Assembly: GCA_019693395.1 (NCBI GenBank)
Contig: JAAMXP010001461.1
Span: 1 to 30,204, forward strand
Reading direction: 5' to 3'
Origin: Ettlia oleoabundans
Taxonomy: Eukaryota > Chlorophyta > Chlorophyceae > Chlamydomonadales
Length of the DNA stretch: 30,204 nt
Part shown: positions 1-11,603 of the stretch, piece by piece
Numbering within the stretch: position 1 is the stretch's first letter
Layout of the letters: each line of letters starts with the position of its first letter
Made by a program: the position numbers and the translations under genes
The notes under the pieces: generated by a model
Seen by the model: only the letters and a program-made list of their open reading frames with translations
Told to the model about the DNA's origin: nothing
Database searches by the model: none

Positions 1-60
1 GAGGGGGGGATGGGGGGACGGGGGCCCCGGGGCGCCCGCGCGTGCTCTTCAACACCACCA
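1..60. other. G-rich low-complexity window edge
   Basis: Runs of G (up to seven) alternate with short C runs in the first 45 bases. This is downstream of the leftmost minus-strand gene. No coding potential is visible. Such G-runs could form a quadruplex or could mark a poorly assembled stretch; the sequence cannot decide. Confidence 0.4.
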
Positions 61-138
61 TGGGGTGGGGGGTGGAGTGTATGTGGCTTCAGGGATAGCC
101 CAGGCCACATTGACTAGATCAGAGATGAATGCCATACT

Positions 139-143
139 TTACA
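139..143 (-). promoter_or_regulatory. TGTAA polyadenylation motif of the leftmost gene
   Basis: On the minus strand this reads TGTAA, the poly(A) signal typical of chlorophyte nuclear genes. It lies only 12 nt after the proposed stop codon (158-156), which would give an unusually short 3' UTR. Confidence 0.4.
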
Positions 144-155
144 AACCAAATATAA

Positions 156-724
156 TCACACTGCACTCCCTGGGCAACGTGCAGCTGTTGCTGTGTGGTG
201 GAGGCAGGAGGCGCCAAGGGAGCACGCAGAAAAGCTAGAACAACAGGCTGGCAGCAGTGCAGCGCCTACCTCCATAAGTGACGGCAGCCAGAATCACAAA
301 CGTGATATCCACACTTAGTTCTGCAAAAACAGGCAGGAATAAAACACACACATAATGCGAAAATAAGGTCCCCCGATGCTAAGCTCACCAGCAACACACC
401 CAAAACCGGTGGCATGCAGCATCATGAAGGCTGTGTGCTCGTGCTGCCACAAGAACACTCCATCATTTCCTAATTCTGGTTCCTGGTGCAGCCAGGCAGT
501 TCATATCGAGACTTCGCACCTGGTGGCTGGGGGCGGTATACCTTGCCAGCCAGCGCCGTCAGCCGATGGCGCCAACCGCTGGCACTTCCACCTACGGGTT
601 GTTGCGCCCTCCTTCCGACGGACGCATTATGCAATGAGCCGTCTTCTACACCCTGAGGTAGGTCCTCCACAGCAAAAGCAGCCGAGGCGCCCTTGCTACT
701 GACCACCTTCACTGGCAAAACCAT
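156..724 (-). CDS. Small four-exon protein of unknown function (about 120 aa)
   Basis: I do not recognise this protein. Four exons join in frame: 724-542, 482-389, 320-270 and 190-156, with GT-AG introns of 59, 68 and 79 nt in phases 0, 1 and 1, and a TGA stop. The start is the ATG at 724-722. Residues 1-60 are rich in Ala, Gly, Ser and Arg, and could be a targeting region. Residues 70-109 are hydrophobic with scattered charges, including an LWQHEH segment and LSVDITFVILAAVTYG, which is about one membrane-spanning length. The third exon reads cleanly in only one frame, which supports the model. A TGTAA motif follows the stop. The last exon could also start at the second acceptor, near 175, in the same frame. 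The reading frame stays open for some codons upstream of the ATG, so an additional 5' exon is possible. Confidence 0.5.
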
Positions 725-911
725 GCACTGCGCTTGAGCGGCAAGTCGTTCTTCACTCAGCTCGACGCGTTATTTCTTAGGTGCCGCTAACCGGAGCCTT
801 GAAGCCGAACTTGAGTTCCGATTGGCCTTTGCCTTTAGTGGCTGTTGTTTTGTGCTGCGCAAAGGACTGTTATAGTGTTGGTTGCGGGGCGAAGGCCCGA
901 AACTTCACAGG
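725..911. promoter_or_regulatory. Short divergent intergenic region
   Basis: This 187-bp stretch lies between the start of the leftmost minus-strand gene and the ATG of the weakly supported plus-strand gene. It would hold both promoters if the plus-strand gene is real. I see no clear TATA box or other named element. Confidence 0.3.
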
Positions 912-1494
912 ATGACACAAGCCCCGCACAAGTTAGTCCGCCACGGGGGCAGCTGCCGAGGTCTTGGGCAATTGGCGGATAACTGCAAAAGCCAACCAGA
1001 ATTTGAAAGGGCCGATTCCACAGGCAATCGATATCGGCATATATTTACAGCAGCCCTTCTGGGTCGGTTGGGTGACAGTCAACCATCGGTGCAAGCCGAG
1101 TGGCTTGATCGATGCCTGGACCGGTGGCTGCCTGGTGGCAGGAAAGCCGGTGCTGACTGTTCTCGAGGGGCTGCACAGCTACTGCTGGATCGGCCAGGGC
1201 GGTCGTGGAGGAGCAGGTGACGTGGAAGGCAGCGGGGGGGGGTGGCAAGGAGGCGGTGGCGGCAATCGCAGTTCGCAGGGAGTTACATTCAGAGTGCAAG
1301 TTGGTGCTAGGAGACGGTGCGAACGCGTACGTTATCCTTGACGCCACCTATGGCAGCTGTCAAAGCAGCTTTTACGTGCGGGCAAGGAGGTGCGGGAGGG
1401 TGGCGACCGGCCACAGGGTGCACTGTGGGCAAATGTGCAGGCAGCGCTTCAGCTCAAGGTTGCCACCACAGCCACTTTGTCTGCTCCTGTGTGA
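912..1494 (+). CDS. Possible small gene of unknown function
   Basis: Three stretches look coding but their joins are uncertain. The first is an open frame from the ATG at 912, containing the segment QAEWLDRCLDRWLPGG. The second is a frame between about 1172 and 1303, containing KEAVAAIAVRRELHSEC. The third is 1357-1494, which reads LSKQLLRAGKEVREGG and ends near LQLKVATTATLSAPV before a TGA. The 1304-1356 intron (53 nt, GT-AG, phase 0) joins the last two cleanly. Between the first two, only very short introns (about 36-44 nt) or a frameshift would work, so either the model or the assembly may be wrong there. I recognise no family. No TGTAA motif was found downstream. It could be a decayed gene. 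Confidence 0.35.
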
Positions 1495-2230
1495 GACATA
1501 TGAACTGTGCTTTATGTCTGGCTTGCTTATTACACTGGGGCCAGTTAGCAGCCCTAAAACAGCAGGCGCCGTTACTAGGCAGGCGCTGTTACTAGGCAGG
1601 CGCCGTTACCAGGCAGGCGCGGCTGTGATACTGGGCTGCGCTGGAAAGATACACAAGCGGCGGTATGTCTAGGGCACATGGTATAGAATACGGAGGGCAG
1701 AAATGAGTTGGACACGGGAGCAAGTTCTGCGTACAGGCGGGGGCATGAAGAAGAACCAAAGCAGGGTGTGCAAACAAGAAGGAGGTTGCAGTACAGTGTC
1801 TGGAAGTACATTGTGTCTATGGAAGGTCGCCAAGTGTGTGCAAGATAAATGATCGCCAAGATATTGGCGATGGATGAAGGAAGAGATAAAAAAGCAAACA
1901 AATCCCGTGCGAAGGGCTTGGAAAGCGAAGTAGGTGACATCAGTGTTTGGTCAATAGAGCGCGGCCAGGCTGTGTGGGTGTAAGAGATGCGGCGGAGACT
2001 GACTACGTCAACAAAGAGATACTGGAAGGAGGAAGCAGGTTGTATGGCAAAAGGCATGGGATAAGCCAGCATTTCCCACCCAACCCTACATATCTGCGCC
2101 GGTACGCCCTTTCAAAAACAAGCTACTGAACTCGACCAAAGGTGCCACGCTAGCACATTGCCTGGGTGCAAGCACCAGGGGTGCATCAAATTGAAAGACT
2201 GGAAACATCGCCCCTCCCTCGATGTCAACC
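1495..2230. other. Intergenic / 3'-flanking region
   Basis: This interval lies downstream of both the plus-strand candidate gene and the minus-strand hnRNP-like gene. Apart from the 17-bp tandem repeat it holds no convincing gene. The 165-codon open frame on the minus strand has no ATG-started, protein-like composition. It probably carries the 3' UTR of the hnRNP-like gene, although no TGTAA motif for that gene is visible here. Confidence 0.5.
1561..1620. repeat. 17-bp tandem repeat, about 3.5 copies
   Basis: The unit AGGCAGGCGCCGTTACT is repeated with small changes: a first, slightly shorter copy at 1561-1576, then 1577-1593 (one C to T change), 1594-1610 (last base C), and a partial copy at 1611-1620. 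The unit contains GGCGCC, so each copy is partly palindromic. It sits in non-coding DNA. Confidence 0.9.
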
Positions 2231-5200
2231 CTACTGGCTGCGAGTTCGCTTGACAGGTGGCACCACAACACCCTCCGCCAGCAACGCAGCTGGAAGCGTA
2301 GGTGAGTGCTGCCGGCTGAGATCAGTCCGCGGCGCAGCCTGCCCAAGGAGGTGGTGTGTTGGCGAGTGCTGTTGCGCCGAGGCTTCCTGGATTGCCGTGG
2401 CATGCTGCTCCATGTCATGGATCCCTGCCATCTCAGCTACTGCACCGGTTGGCAGAGCATGGCGTGAGATGAAGTCGCCCCCAACCACCGCAGCAGTGAT
2501 AGCACCATCAGCGCCGCTGCCCTCTCCGCTGTTGCCTCCTGCATCAACTCTGCCACCTTCATTGCCGCTGCTGTTGTCCCCTGCCTTGTTGCTGCCGTCG
2601 CCATTGACAGCCGGCTCATCATTGCCAACTGCGTTTTCAGTAACAACAGGCGAGCGTGTTCATGAGCATAATGAGTGGTCGGCCTCTTCACAATCCATGC
2701 GCAGCTGGCAAAGCCAGCCCCTCTTGAAACCTCTGTCTGACACAAACCTCTCACCCACCTGAGCCATCGTTGCTGCCGCCACCACTGCCTCCGTTGGTGC
2801 GGCCCTCACCGCCACTGCTGCCTTCGTAGCCAACGCCAGGAAGGCGCATATGGTGGTGCTGGTGGCCATGGTGGTGGCTGCACGTAGCAAGATGAATTTG
2901 GGCATGCCGAAAAAGCACGCTCAGCGTCGTGCTAGCTCGTATAGCGTGCCACAATAGCAACCAAGCACATGTGTCCTGCTTAGCAGGCGACCGCACAGCG
3001 CATACCCGGATTGATGGTGGTGGCTGTGGCCGAAGTGCTCCCTGTGCGCATGCAGTTGATTGCTGCGATCGCCAGCAGCAGTCTGCAAGTCAGGTGTGGA
3101 TACAAGGACAACGTCAGGAAAGACTTCTGGTGGAGTGCTGTTGTGCTGTCCTGCACCAGTATGGTTGCACAAGTGTATCACACACCTGTGCACTCTGGCC
3201 ACTGCCACCATTGCCATTGCCTTTCCCGCTGCCATTGTGCCCGTTGGTAACTGCGGATGGGCCTGTGCCATGACCGCCAGCCACCACCACGCTGTGACCA
3301 TTGCCGCTGCTACGCCCTGTACCGGTGCCAAGGCCGGTTCCAGTTAGGGTGGGTGCACTGCCACTGACATTGCTATCTGCATCCTGCCTGGCCGTTTCGT
3401 GGCCATTGCTGTTCTCAGACATGCCGTCCTGCTACACAGCGAGGGATGAGAGCAGAGCAAGTGACAATCATGCATAGCGGTGGGCACAACATGCGTGCAT
3501 CTAAGGTGCTGCACCCACAAATAGAGGCCAGTGCAGACTGGAGGCGGACTCTCCTGCAGGTTTTTGGAGCAGAATCTGTCACGCACCTGTGATTGTGCTT
3601 GCTGGCTGGTGTTGGGGCCTGTGGTAGCAGCACCAAAGGTGGCAGTGCCCGCGGTGGCAATCGCAGAGCAGCTGGCCATGCCGCCTGGCGGTAGACTGCC
3701 ATAGCCGCTCAGGTTGAAGCGTGGATCCAAAAACACCTTCTGGCCAGTGGCCAAGTCCTGCGTTGTGTGCAGGCGACAGGCCGACCATCACGAACGGCAT
3801 CATAAGCACTAAGTGGGTACGTTATGACAGCATTGTGAAGTACAGATAACATCAACGGTCCCACCTGCACCATGTAGCGTGCTGCGGCTGTGCTGCCAGT
3901 CATGTAGTGCGCCATGCCGGCCCAGGGCGTTGATGTGTTGCCAGGTGGCAAGCTCGTGCCTAGCTGCGCTCCAGGGAGCAGGCCATGGGGTTGCAGAAAT
4001 TGCTGCATGTGGGCCATTGCTGGCATAGCAGCCATAGCTGCTGGCCAGCTGCCAGGCATGGGAGCCATAGCTGGCGCCACAGTGTAGCCAGCTGGCAGCA
4101 GCATGCCTGCCGGCATGGGCGGCACAGCCGGGTGCATGAAGCCAACAGCGGCAGCAGCTGCCTGTGGCAGCATTCCTACACCGCCGTTGCTGCTGGGCAT
4201 GCTGGCAAAGCTGGAGGTGGCCGCAGCTTTGCCCAGCAGAGCAGAGCCACGGTTGGTGATAGCAGAGGTCAGCGTGCAGCCGCTGCTGCTGCTGGTGCCG
4301 TTGCCGGATACCTGGCGCTGGAACTTACTCAGCTCCTGCACACGCACAGGGCACAGCCATGCAGCCTCGAGACAAGTGCCACATATGATGGCAACCAGCA
4401 ACGGATAAACACAGTTTCGCCGCCTCACACACAGCACTTCCTTTTGCACTGCAGCAGCCTGCTGGTACCGGCCACAGCTGTCTTGTCAGTAGTGATCAAA
4501 GTTCTCTTCTATGGAACACACCTGGTCAAACTCAGCCCTGCGCAGCGGCTGCAACAGGCAGTAGCGATCGCTATACGCCTTCCCAAATTGCTGCCGATCC
4601 TTCTCTTTCTGTGTGACAGGCAGGCAGGGGAGGGCGACTCGTGTTGCAGATTCCCAACAACTAGACATCTGGGACACGAGCGGTAATGTGCTTCCTGCCT
4701 CTATGTCTGCCATGAGTTTGCTGACCCCTTAGCCTGCTTACTTGCAAATGCTGGCTGCCAGCTGTTCACAATGATCACCTGTGCGCGCGTTGCCTCCCTT
4801 GCACTTTCAAACTCCACCAGCGCCACCTTGGAATGACGGTTGTCACTGAACGGCTGCACGTGCACACCACCTGGCTTGATGCAGTAGCCCTGCACAGACA
4901 TGTGGAAAGCAGACCGAGTCTGGCAAAGTTGGAAGGCATCAAATTGGAACCGACACAGGATGGCTGCCACCTAAGCAAGGGGTTAGTTCATATAGGGTTC
5001 GACAGGATGCAAATTGGCACCAACAGCACCCAGGAGGCATGACACCAAGCGTGCCAACCTAGTCGGCAAAACAAACCTGCAGGAAGGCAAGCACATCACC
5101 CACGGTGGCCTTGATGGGTAGACCTTTGAGCTTGAGAATGCCGTCGCTGCCCTGCTGTGCTGCTACCACAGCATCCCACTCAGCCTTGCCGGCCTTCTGC

Positions 5201-7045
5201 AACAAGGACAGGGTGGGAAGAGAGAGCGGGGTGCACAGTTAGCAGGCTGCAATGCAACCGCGGCGAATGGAAACCGACGCTTGAAGGGCATTTGGTGCTT
5301 CATATAGGCTGCCAAACCCTCAAGCGTCCCTAGACCTGTGCAGGACACCCACCTGCACAGTGAGCTGGAAGATGCCAGCTGCGGTGGTGATCGTGGTGCC
5401 ATGCCGCTGTGCCACTGCCTGGTCGGCGTGTTCCAGCACCTCGAAATCCACAAAGGCCTACACGCATGTTGAAAGGTGCCACATAGCTGGCTGAGTTGGC
5501 GTGGTAGGAGGGCAGGTGGAATTGGGGTGGGGGTCGCGGGTGGGGGTACGTGGGCAGCAACTCAGGCTCCAAGGCCGCACCGGTCTTTCACTTACTGGGC
5601 AATGCGACCACATCTGCAATGCACCATTTACGCAATGCACCGTTCCGTGGATAATTGATAAAAGAAGGCCTGCCTATCTAGAAAGGGCGCGCACCTCCAT
5701 GTGCTGCGGGTGCGACGCGGGCTGCACATGCGTGCTGGACACTCTAACTTGCCATCCCCAAAACAGATGCAGCACCTCCGCCGTTGTGGTGCCGTTTGGC
5801 AGGCCAGTCACCTGAATAAGCAACACTCAGCCTGGTAAGGCTGTTGGTAATGCCATACAAAGACAGGCAGAAGGCCCGGGACAGGAAAGCACTGTGGCAG
5901 GGGCTTGCAAAGGGCGCAATGTCTGCAGATGCAGATAGATGCCTGCAGTAAAAAGGCTGCCTGCTCACCTTCACCACTGATTCCACAATGTGGTTTGCGC
6001 GCTTAGAGCGACTAGCCTGCAACAGCAGGTAATTGGGCCCGCAGTCAGGCCTTCTGGGCAGCACATTCTACAGAGCAGCCAGCAAGCAGGTAGGGACAGC
6101 CGATCCCAGCACACGTGGGCAGTTATTGAGGCTGGTAACCTGACATTGCTTTACGCATGCCTGTGAGATGGCAGCACATGGCAAGCATCATGCACGCACG
6201 ACGGTTTTGCAGCTATAAGCAACAAATTCCCAGCCGTTGCCGGCCGGCTCAGTAACAGCACGGTTCCTGAAGGCCTAGCCTCCGCTGTTTGGTTGCTACT
6301 TGCCTTGCTGGCCATGGCAGCGTCTAGGTTAAGCAGGTCATCAGGGGTGATGTCATTGGCAATGGACACACGCACATATCGCTCTCCCGAAAATATATCC
6401 TGCAAGACCTTGTGGGTGATCCGTGGGTGCTGGAACACGAGGGCAGTGTGCAGCTAGGCAGGAAGGTTGTGTTGAAGGCTTACTACACCCACGACAAGAG
6501 GTGACAGTCAAAAATACCTTGTCTCTGGTGCACGCTCGTTGTGCGTCTTCTAAACTGCCAAACACCGTATAAGCCTGCAGAGGAAAGGAGCGGTCTTGAC
6601 AGATGTGGGGCTGTTGTGGTGCGGCAGCAGCACACGAGCGGCAGAGATGGGAGCAGCGCCCGGTGCTGCAACGGCACACCGGCTGCCGCTGAAATTACCA
6701 ACAATTGCAGCGTGATGCTAACCACCCGCTGCAACGCCGTGCCGGCCGGCCTCTGCCCAAACAAAGCGCAGCGGCTGCGACACCAGACGTGCGCTTTTGC
6801 CGAGCACGTTGGAGAACTTTTGAAACTTGCCTTCAAGCATTTGCAACAGTTATGGACGCAAAAGCAAGGCCGACAGAGCCTTGGGCCCTCACCTCGCCCG
6901 ATGTGCGACGAGCCTGCAGGTGGAGGTGCACGTCCTCTTCCCGCAGTCCGAAGCCCTCCAAGAAGGCAAGAACATCATCTTTACTGACTTTAGTGGGCAG
7001 GCCTCGCAACCGCACGACAGTTCCCACTTCACCGTGCCCGCTCAT
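2231..7045 (-). CDS. Three-quasi-RRM RNA-binding protein (hnRNP H/F-ESRP type)
   Basis: This is a predicted nuclear RNA-binding splicing regulator of about 807 aa. Fifteen exons join in frame: 7057-6893, 6574-6518, 6399-6304, 6067-5969, 5811-5695, 5457-5353, 5196-5077, 4889-4779, 4608-4522, 4335-3865, 3757-3587, 3428-3186, 3082-3006, 2877-2759 and 2628-2231. Three quasi-RRMs are seen. RRM1 begins TVVRLRGLPTKVSKDDVLAF (about residues 9-100). RRM2 lies at about 111-209, with VTGLPNGTTTAEVLHLF. RRM3 lies at about 227-310, with ILKLKGLPIKATVGDVLAFL. The RLRGLP/KLKGLP cores match the hnRNP H/F and ESRP families, which lack canonical aromatic RNP residues. A Met/Pro/Ala-rich linker, a Gly/Asn-rich stretch, a His-rich stretch and a basic KRTRSQ C-terminus (possible NLS) follow. 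The start is the ATG at 7045-7043; an extra in-frame 5' exon may exist. Intron 6303-6068 has a GC donor. The exact orthologue is uncertain. Confidence 0.85.
6068..6303 (-). other. GC-AG intron in the hnRNP-like gene
   Basis: On the minus strand the upstream exon ends ...GCCAGCAAG and the intron begins GCAAGT, a perfect GC-type donor (AAG|GCAAGT). The acceptor ...CTCTGTAG precedes the next exon at 6067. No nearby GT donor preserves the frame into the RRM2 exon. Confidence 0.7.
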
Positions 7046-7192
7046 CCCCAAGCCAGTCTTAGAGGCATGGCAGAGGCATGGAGACCGACTGCGCATATGT
7101 AAGACCTTGGAGACAAAGAGGTCTGACTTGTAAGCCCATGGCTCGGTGGAAATTTTGCGCGCTTGCGCCCGCTCTGCTGCGTTCAGCCGCAA
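7046..7192 (-). other. Candidate in-frame 5' extension of the hnRNP-like gene
   Basis: Codons from about 7180 to 7106 read AERAQARKISTEPWAYKSDL and so on, then reach a possible GT donor at 7105 with an acceptor ending at 7058. This 48-nt intron is very short and has no in-frame stop, so the stretch could equally be continuous exon. No in-frame ATG lies upstream before a TGA near 7210. A further 5' exon would therefore be needed if this is translated; otherwise it is 5' UTR. Confidence 0.4.
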
Positions 7193-7722
7193 GATGCGGC
7201 GGAGCAGATTTCATGATTAGCGCCGCGCGCTGAAAACAGTCAACAATCTTTGCTTCGGAATCAGCATGAGCCGCAGCGTCATTCAGCCAGAGATATCGCT
7301 GCCCGACCCAACTCCTCGCAGCCCGCCGTCGCCAAGGGTTTTCAACCCCAAATCGCCAGTGATGTGGTGTACTGCCAACATCTGCACCCCGAGTCCCCTC
7401 TTCATCTTGTGCCCTTCTACTATTATGATCATGCAACTTGGAGCCCTGCTAAGTTGGCAAAAGGTTAAAGGGCTTCCTGTCACAGCACATTGTGCCTACC
7501 GCGAATGGCAGCCTATGTCAAGTGGCATGCTTACAGGAATTACTCCACAGCATCTCGTACCAATTCCACCAGCAGGGGCGCACAACTCTTCAAAACGCCT
7601 GCCTAAAGGCTGTGCATACCCAGCGTGACCAGCACGGCTGTGCATCACATCCATAACAGCTATCTTGGCGCTCCCCTTCTTCATCCACGCGTCATGCTCT
7701 GCGACTACAGCTGTATGGCATC
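7193..7722. other. Intergenic region between two minus-strand genes
   Basis: This interval holds the 3' UTR of the upstream minus-strand gene (with a TGTAA motif at 7535-7531). It also holds the promoter, and perhaps a 5' exon, of the hnRNP-like gene. A short minus-strand open frame at 7483-7283 might be such a 5' exon, but no splice junction could be confirmed. Confidence 0.5.
7531..7535 (-). promoter_or_regulatory. TGTAA polyadenylation motif
   Basis: It reads TGTAA on the minus strand, about 190 nt after the stop codon at 7725-7723 of the membrane-protein gene. This is a usual distance for a chlorophyte 3' UTR. Confidence 0.5.
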
Positions 7723-8883
7723 TCAGCTGTAGGGTGGGCCACGCCCCCTCTTGAACTCATCACGCCGCCTCAGAAGATCGTCAAACTCACGCAGCTCGGC
7801 CTCACGATCCCGCTTCTCCCTGCGTCAAGCCACGGGTCATGCGGAAGGACAATCAAGCTGTGGGCCGCAAGTCATGGTAGGCAGTGCACATCAATCAAGA
7901 CAAGATAAGCTGGGCAGCCCCCCAAAACAATGACAGAGTGAGCTCAGTCACTCAATGCGCTTCTGGCGGAGATGGGCAGCTTATGCTATTGTGGGCACAG
8001 GTAAAGGGGCCGAACCTGTGTAAACACGAAGTCACCCTCGACGATAAAATCACCCAGCGCTATCACAGGCGTTTAGGAGGCACCAGCAGACTCACTTGAA
8101 AATCTCCTCACGCCAGTCGTCATCAATCGTTCGTGCCTCGACGTCTATGGTACCGTCAGGGCTCACCCCACTGCTGCTGCTGCTGCTGCCGCCCTTATCA
8201 AACAGCTTCTGCGCCACGCTGGCTCCCAGCCACAAGCCACCGCCGATAAGCACCAGCTGGATAAGGCTCGGGAGCAGCAGGGCGCCCGCTGCCGCGGTTG
8301 CAAACACCCCTGCAGCACGATAGGAGCGACATGGCGTTGCTGGGCAGTTCGGCTAGAATAATGGGTGGGCAGGGGCTAGAAAGACATAATGATAAGCGTC
8401 GTCAAGTCTACTGCACAGGCAAATGGGCCATACCGCAAACCCACCTGCAGCCATGCCTCCCGCCATGAGTGCAGGCATTCCAAACACGGCCACGAGTAAG
8501 GGCACCACCACCCAGCTGACTGACAGTGCAGCCGCACCGGCCGCTATCATAATTCCGAGCCCCAACGCGCCAAACACTAGGCTGCCTACCAGTGGGCCCA
8601 CCAGGGACCCCACAACCAGCAGGCCCAATGCGGGTAAACCATACTGCTGCACCAGCTTGTCAACCGGTATGGGTGGTGGCTGCTGCCGACGGGGACCCCC
8701 ACTGCCGCTGCCGCGGCCGCTCTGGCGGGCCGTGGTCAGAAGGCGCCGGCAGCCGTGCTGCTGGTGCTGCTCCGTTCGTTGAAACGGGCGAGTCGCCCGT
8801 TGCCTGGCCGCATTTCTGCTGCACAGCTTGCTGTTGAAAGGCAGGCTGCAAGAAACGTTTCTCTGACATTGCAAGGTGGTCAT
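7723..8883 (-). CDS. Predicted organelle-targeted membrane protein, unknown function (249 aa)
   Basis: Three exons, 8883-8445, 8309-8096 and 7819-7723, join in frame (introns of phase 1 and phase 2, GT-AG) to give 249 residues. The start is the ATG at 8883; an in-frame ATG at 9084 exists but would crowd the divergent promoter. Residues 1-55 are rich in Ser, Arg, Gln and Asn and almost free of acidic residues, as in a plastid or mitochondrial transit peptide. Residues 82-175 are nearly all hydrophobic or glycine, with GxxxG-like patterns ([20 protein letters not shown]), giving about three membrane spans. Six serines (188-193) lead to an acidic then Arg/Glu-rich C-terminal helix ([20 protein letters not shown]). 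I do not recognise the family; an envelope or thylakoid protein is inference. It shares a 279-bp divergent region with the APS kinase gene. Confidence 0.75.
8171..8188. repeat. (CTG)6 microsatellite
   Basis: Six CTG triplets on the plus strand encode part of the six-serine run (AGC codons) of the minus-strand membrane protein. This may be length-polymorphic. Confidence 0.8.
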
Positions 8884-9162
8884 GTGTGCGAGGCCCGAGT
8901 CCAGATGTCGGAGCAACCGCAAATTTCGCCGAACCTGATCAAGCGGTGCACGCAATCGCGTCCAACGGTTCTTCGGGGACCTGCTATCACTCTGTACTAG
9001 TGTCGTACTGCTGCCGGACAGTGCTGTCAAAAACAAGGTGTCACTGTCAGCGCCAACCGCTACATACTTTGTTGTCTCAGGCATTAGTGGGTCCCGTTCC
9101 TGGCGGCTGCAAACGAGGTGTACAGGTCGCTGCGGTTGCCAACTCGAATAGCTGTTCTCGCG
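8884..9162. promoter_or_regulatory. Divergent promoter region of membrane-protein gene and APS kinase
   Basis: These 279 bp separate the two start codons, which point away from each other. Both promoters and 5' UTRs must fit here. I see no clear TATA box; shared regulation is inference. Confidence 0.6.
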
Positions 9163-11238
<2,076 letters not shown>

Positions 11239-11603
11239 TGCCTGCTGGCTTCTTTGTCCGTGAGCTTGGGACGCCTGGACGCGCAGGGAGCCTCTCAGCC
11301 CAGCACGAAACACATCAATGATGAGCTGCGCGATGAGCCGTACAGGGTAGCGTGGTTATTGGGAAGGTGTTGATTACTGCTTTTTCACCTCTCCTTCCCA
11401 AGTGTGCTGCACTGCACCTGTCCTTTTACGCATTACCAGCAAGCTGTATGCCTTTCTGGCCCCGGCAATGGCTAAGAGGCAGCTTCTCTTATTTTATACG
11501 TCTTGTAATGAACAAGTGGTCACACAGGACAACAACAAAACAGGCAAGCATACAGCAATGACAGGCAGGTCAGATGAAGGCAGGCAGCCCGGGGCAGGCT
11601 GGT
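11239..11603. other. Convergent 3' region of APS kinase and IWS1
   Basis: The two stop codons face each other across 365 bp, so the 3' UTRs probably approach or overlap. A TGTAA motif for the plus-strand gene lies at 11504-11508. No matching motif for IWS1 was found. Confidence 0.5.
11504..11508 (+). promoter_or_regulatory. TGTAA polyadenylation motif of APS kinase
   Basis: TGTAA lies 266 nt after the APS kinase stop codon and about 95 nt from the end of the convergent IWS1 coding sequence. This would give overlapping 3' UTRs. Confidence 0.5.

Noticed and set aside
1575..2072. Minus-strand 165-codon frame downstream of the hnRNP-like gene
   Set aside because: It begins without an ATG, crosses the tandem repeat and has Cys/Ser/Pro-rich random composition; probably 3' UTR or intergenic.
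3985..4686. Plus-strand 233-codon frame
   Set aside because: It is the antisense of the Met/Pro/Ala-rich exon of the hnRNP-like gene. Its His/Ser/Cys-rich composition is typical of a shadow of a GC-rich exon.
8016..8059. Apparent extra minus-strand exon reading [13 protein letters not shown] in the membrane-protein gene
   Set aside because: Including it would need a 36-nt intron and breaks the frame to the last exon. Direct joining of 8096 to 7819 is phase-consistent, so this is intronic.
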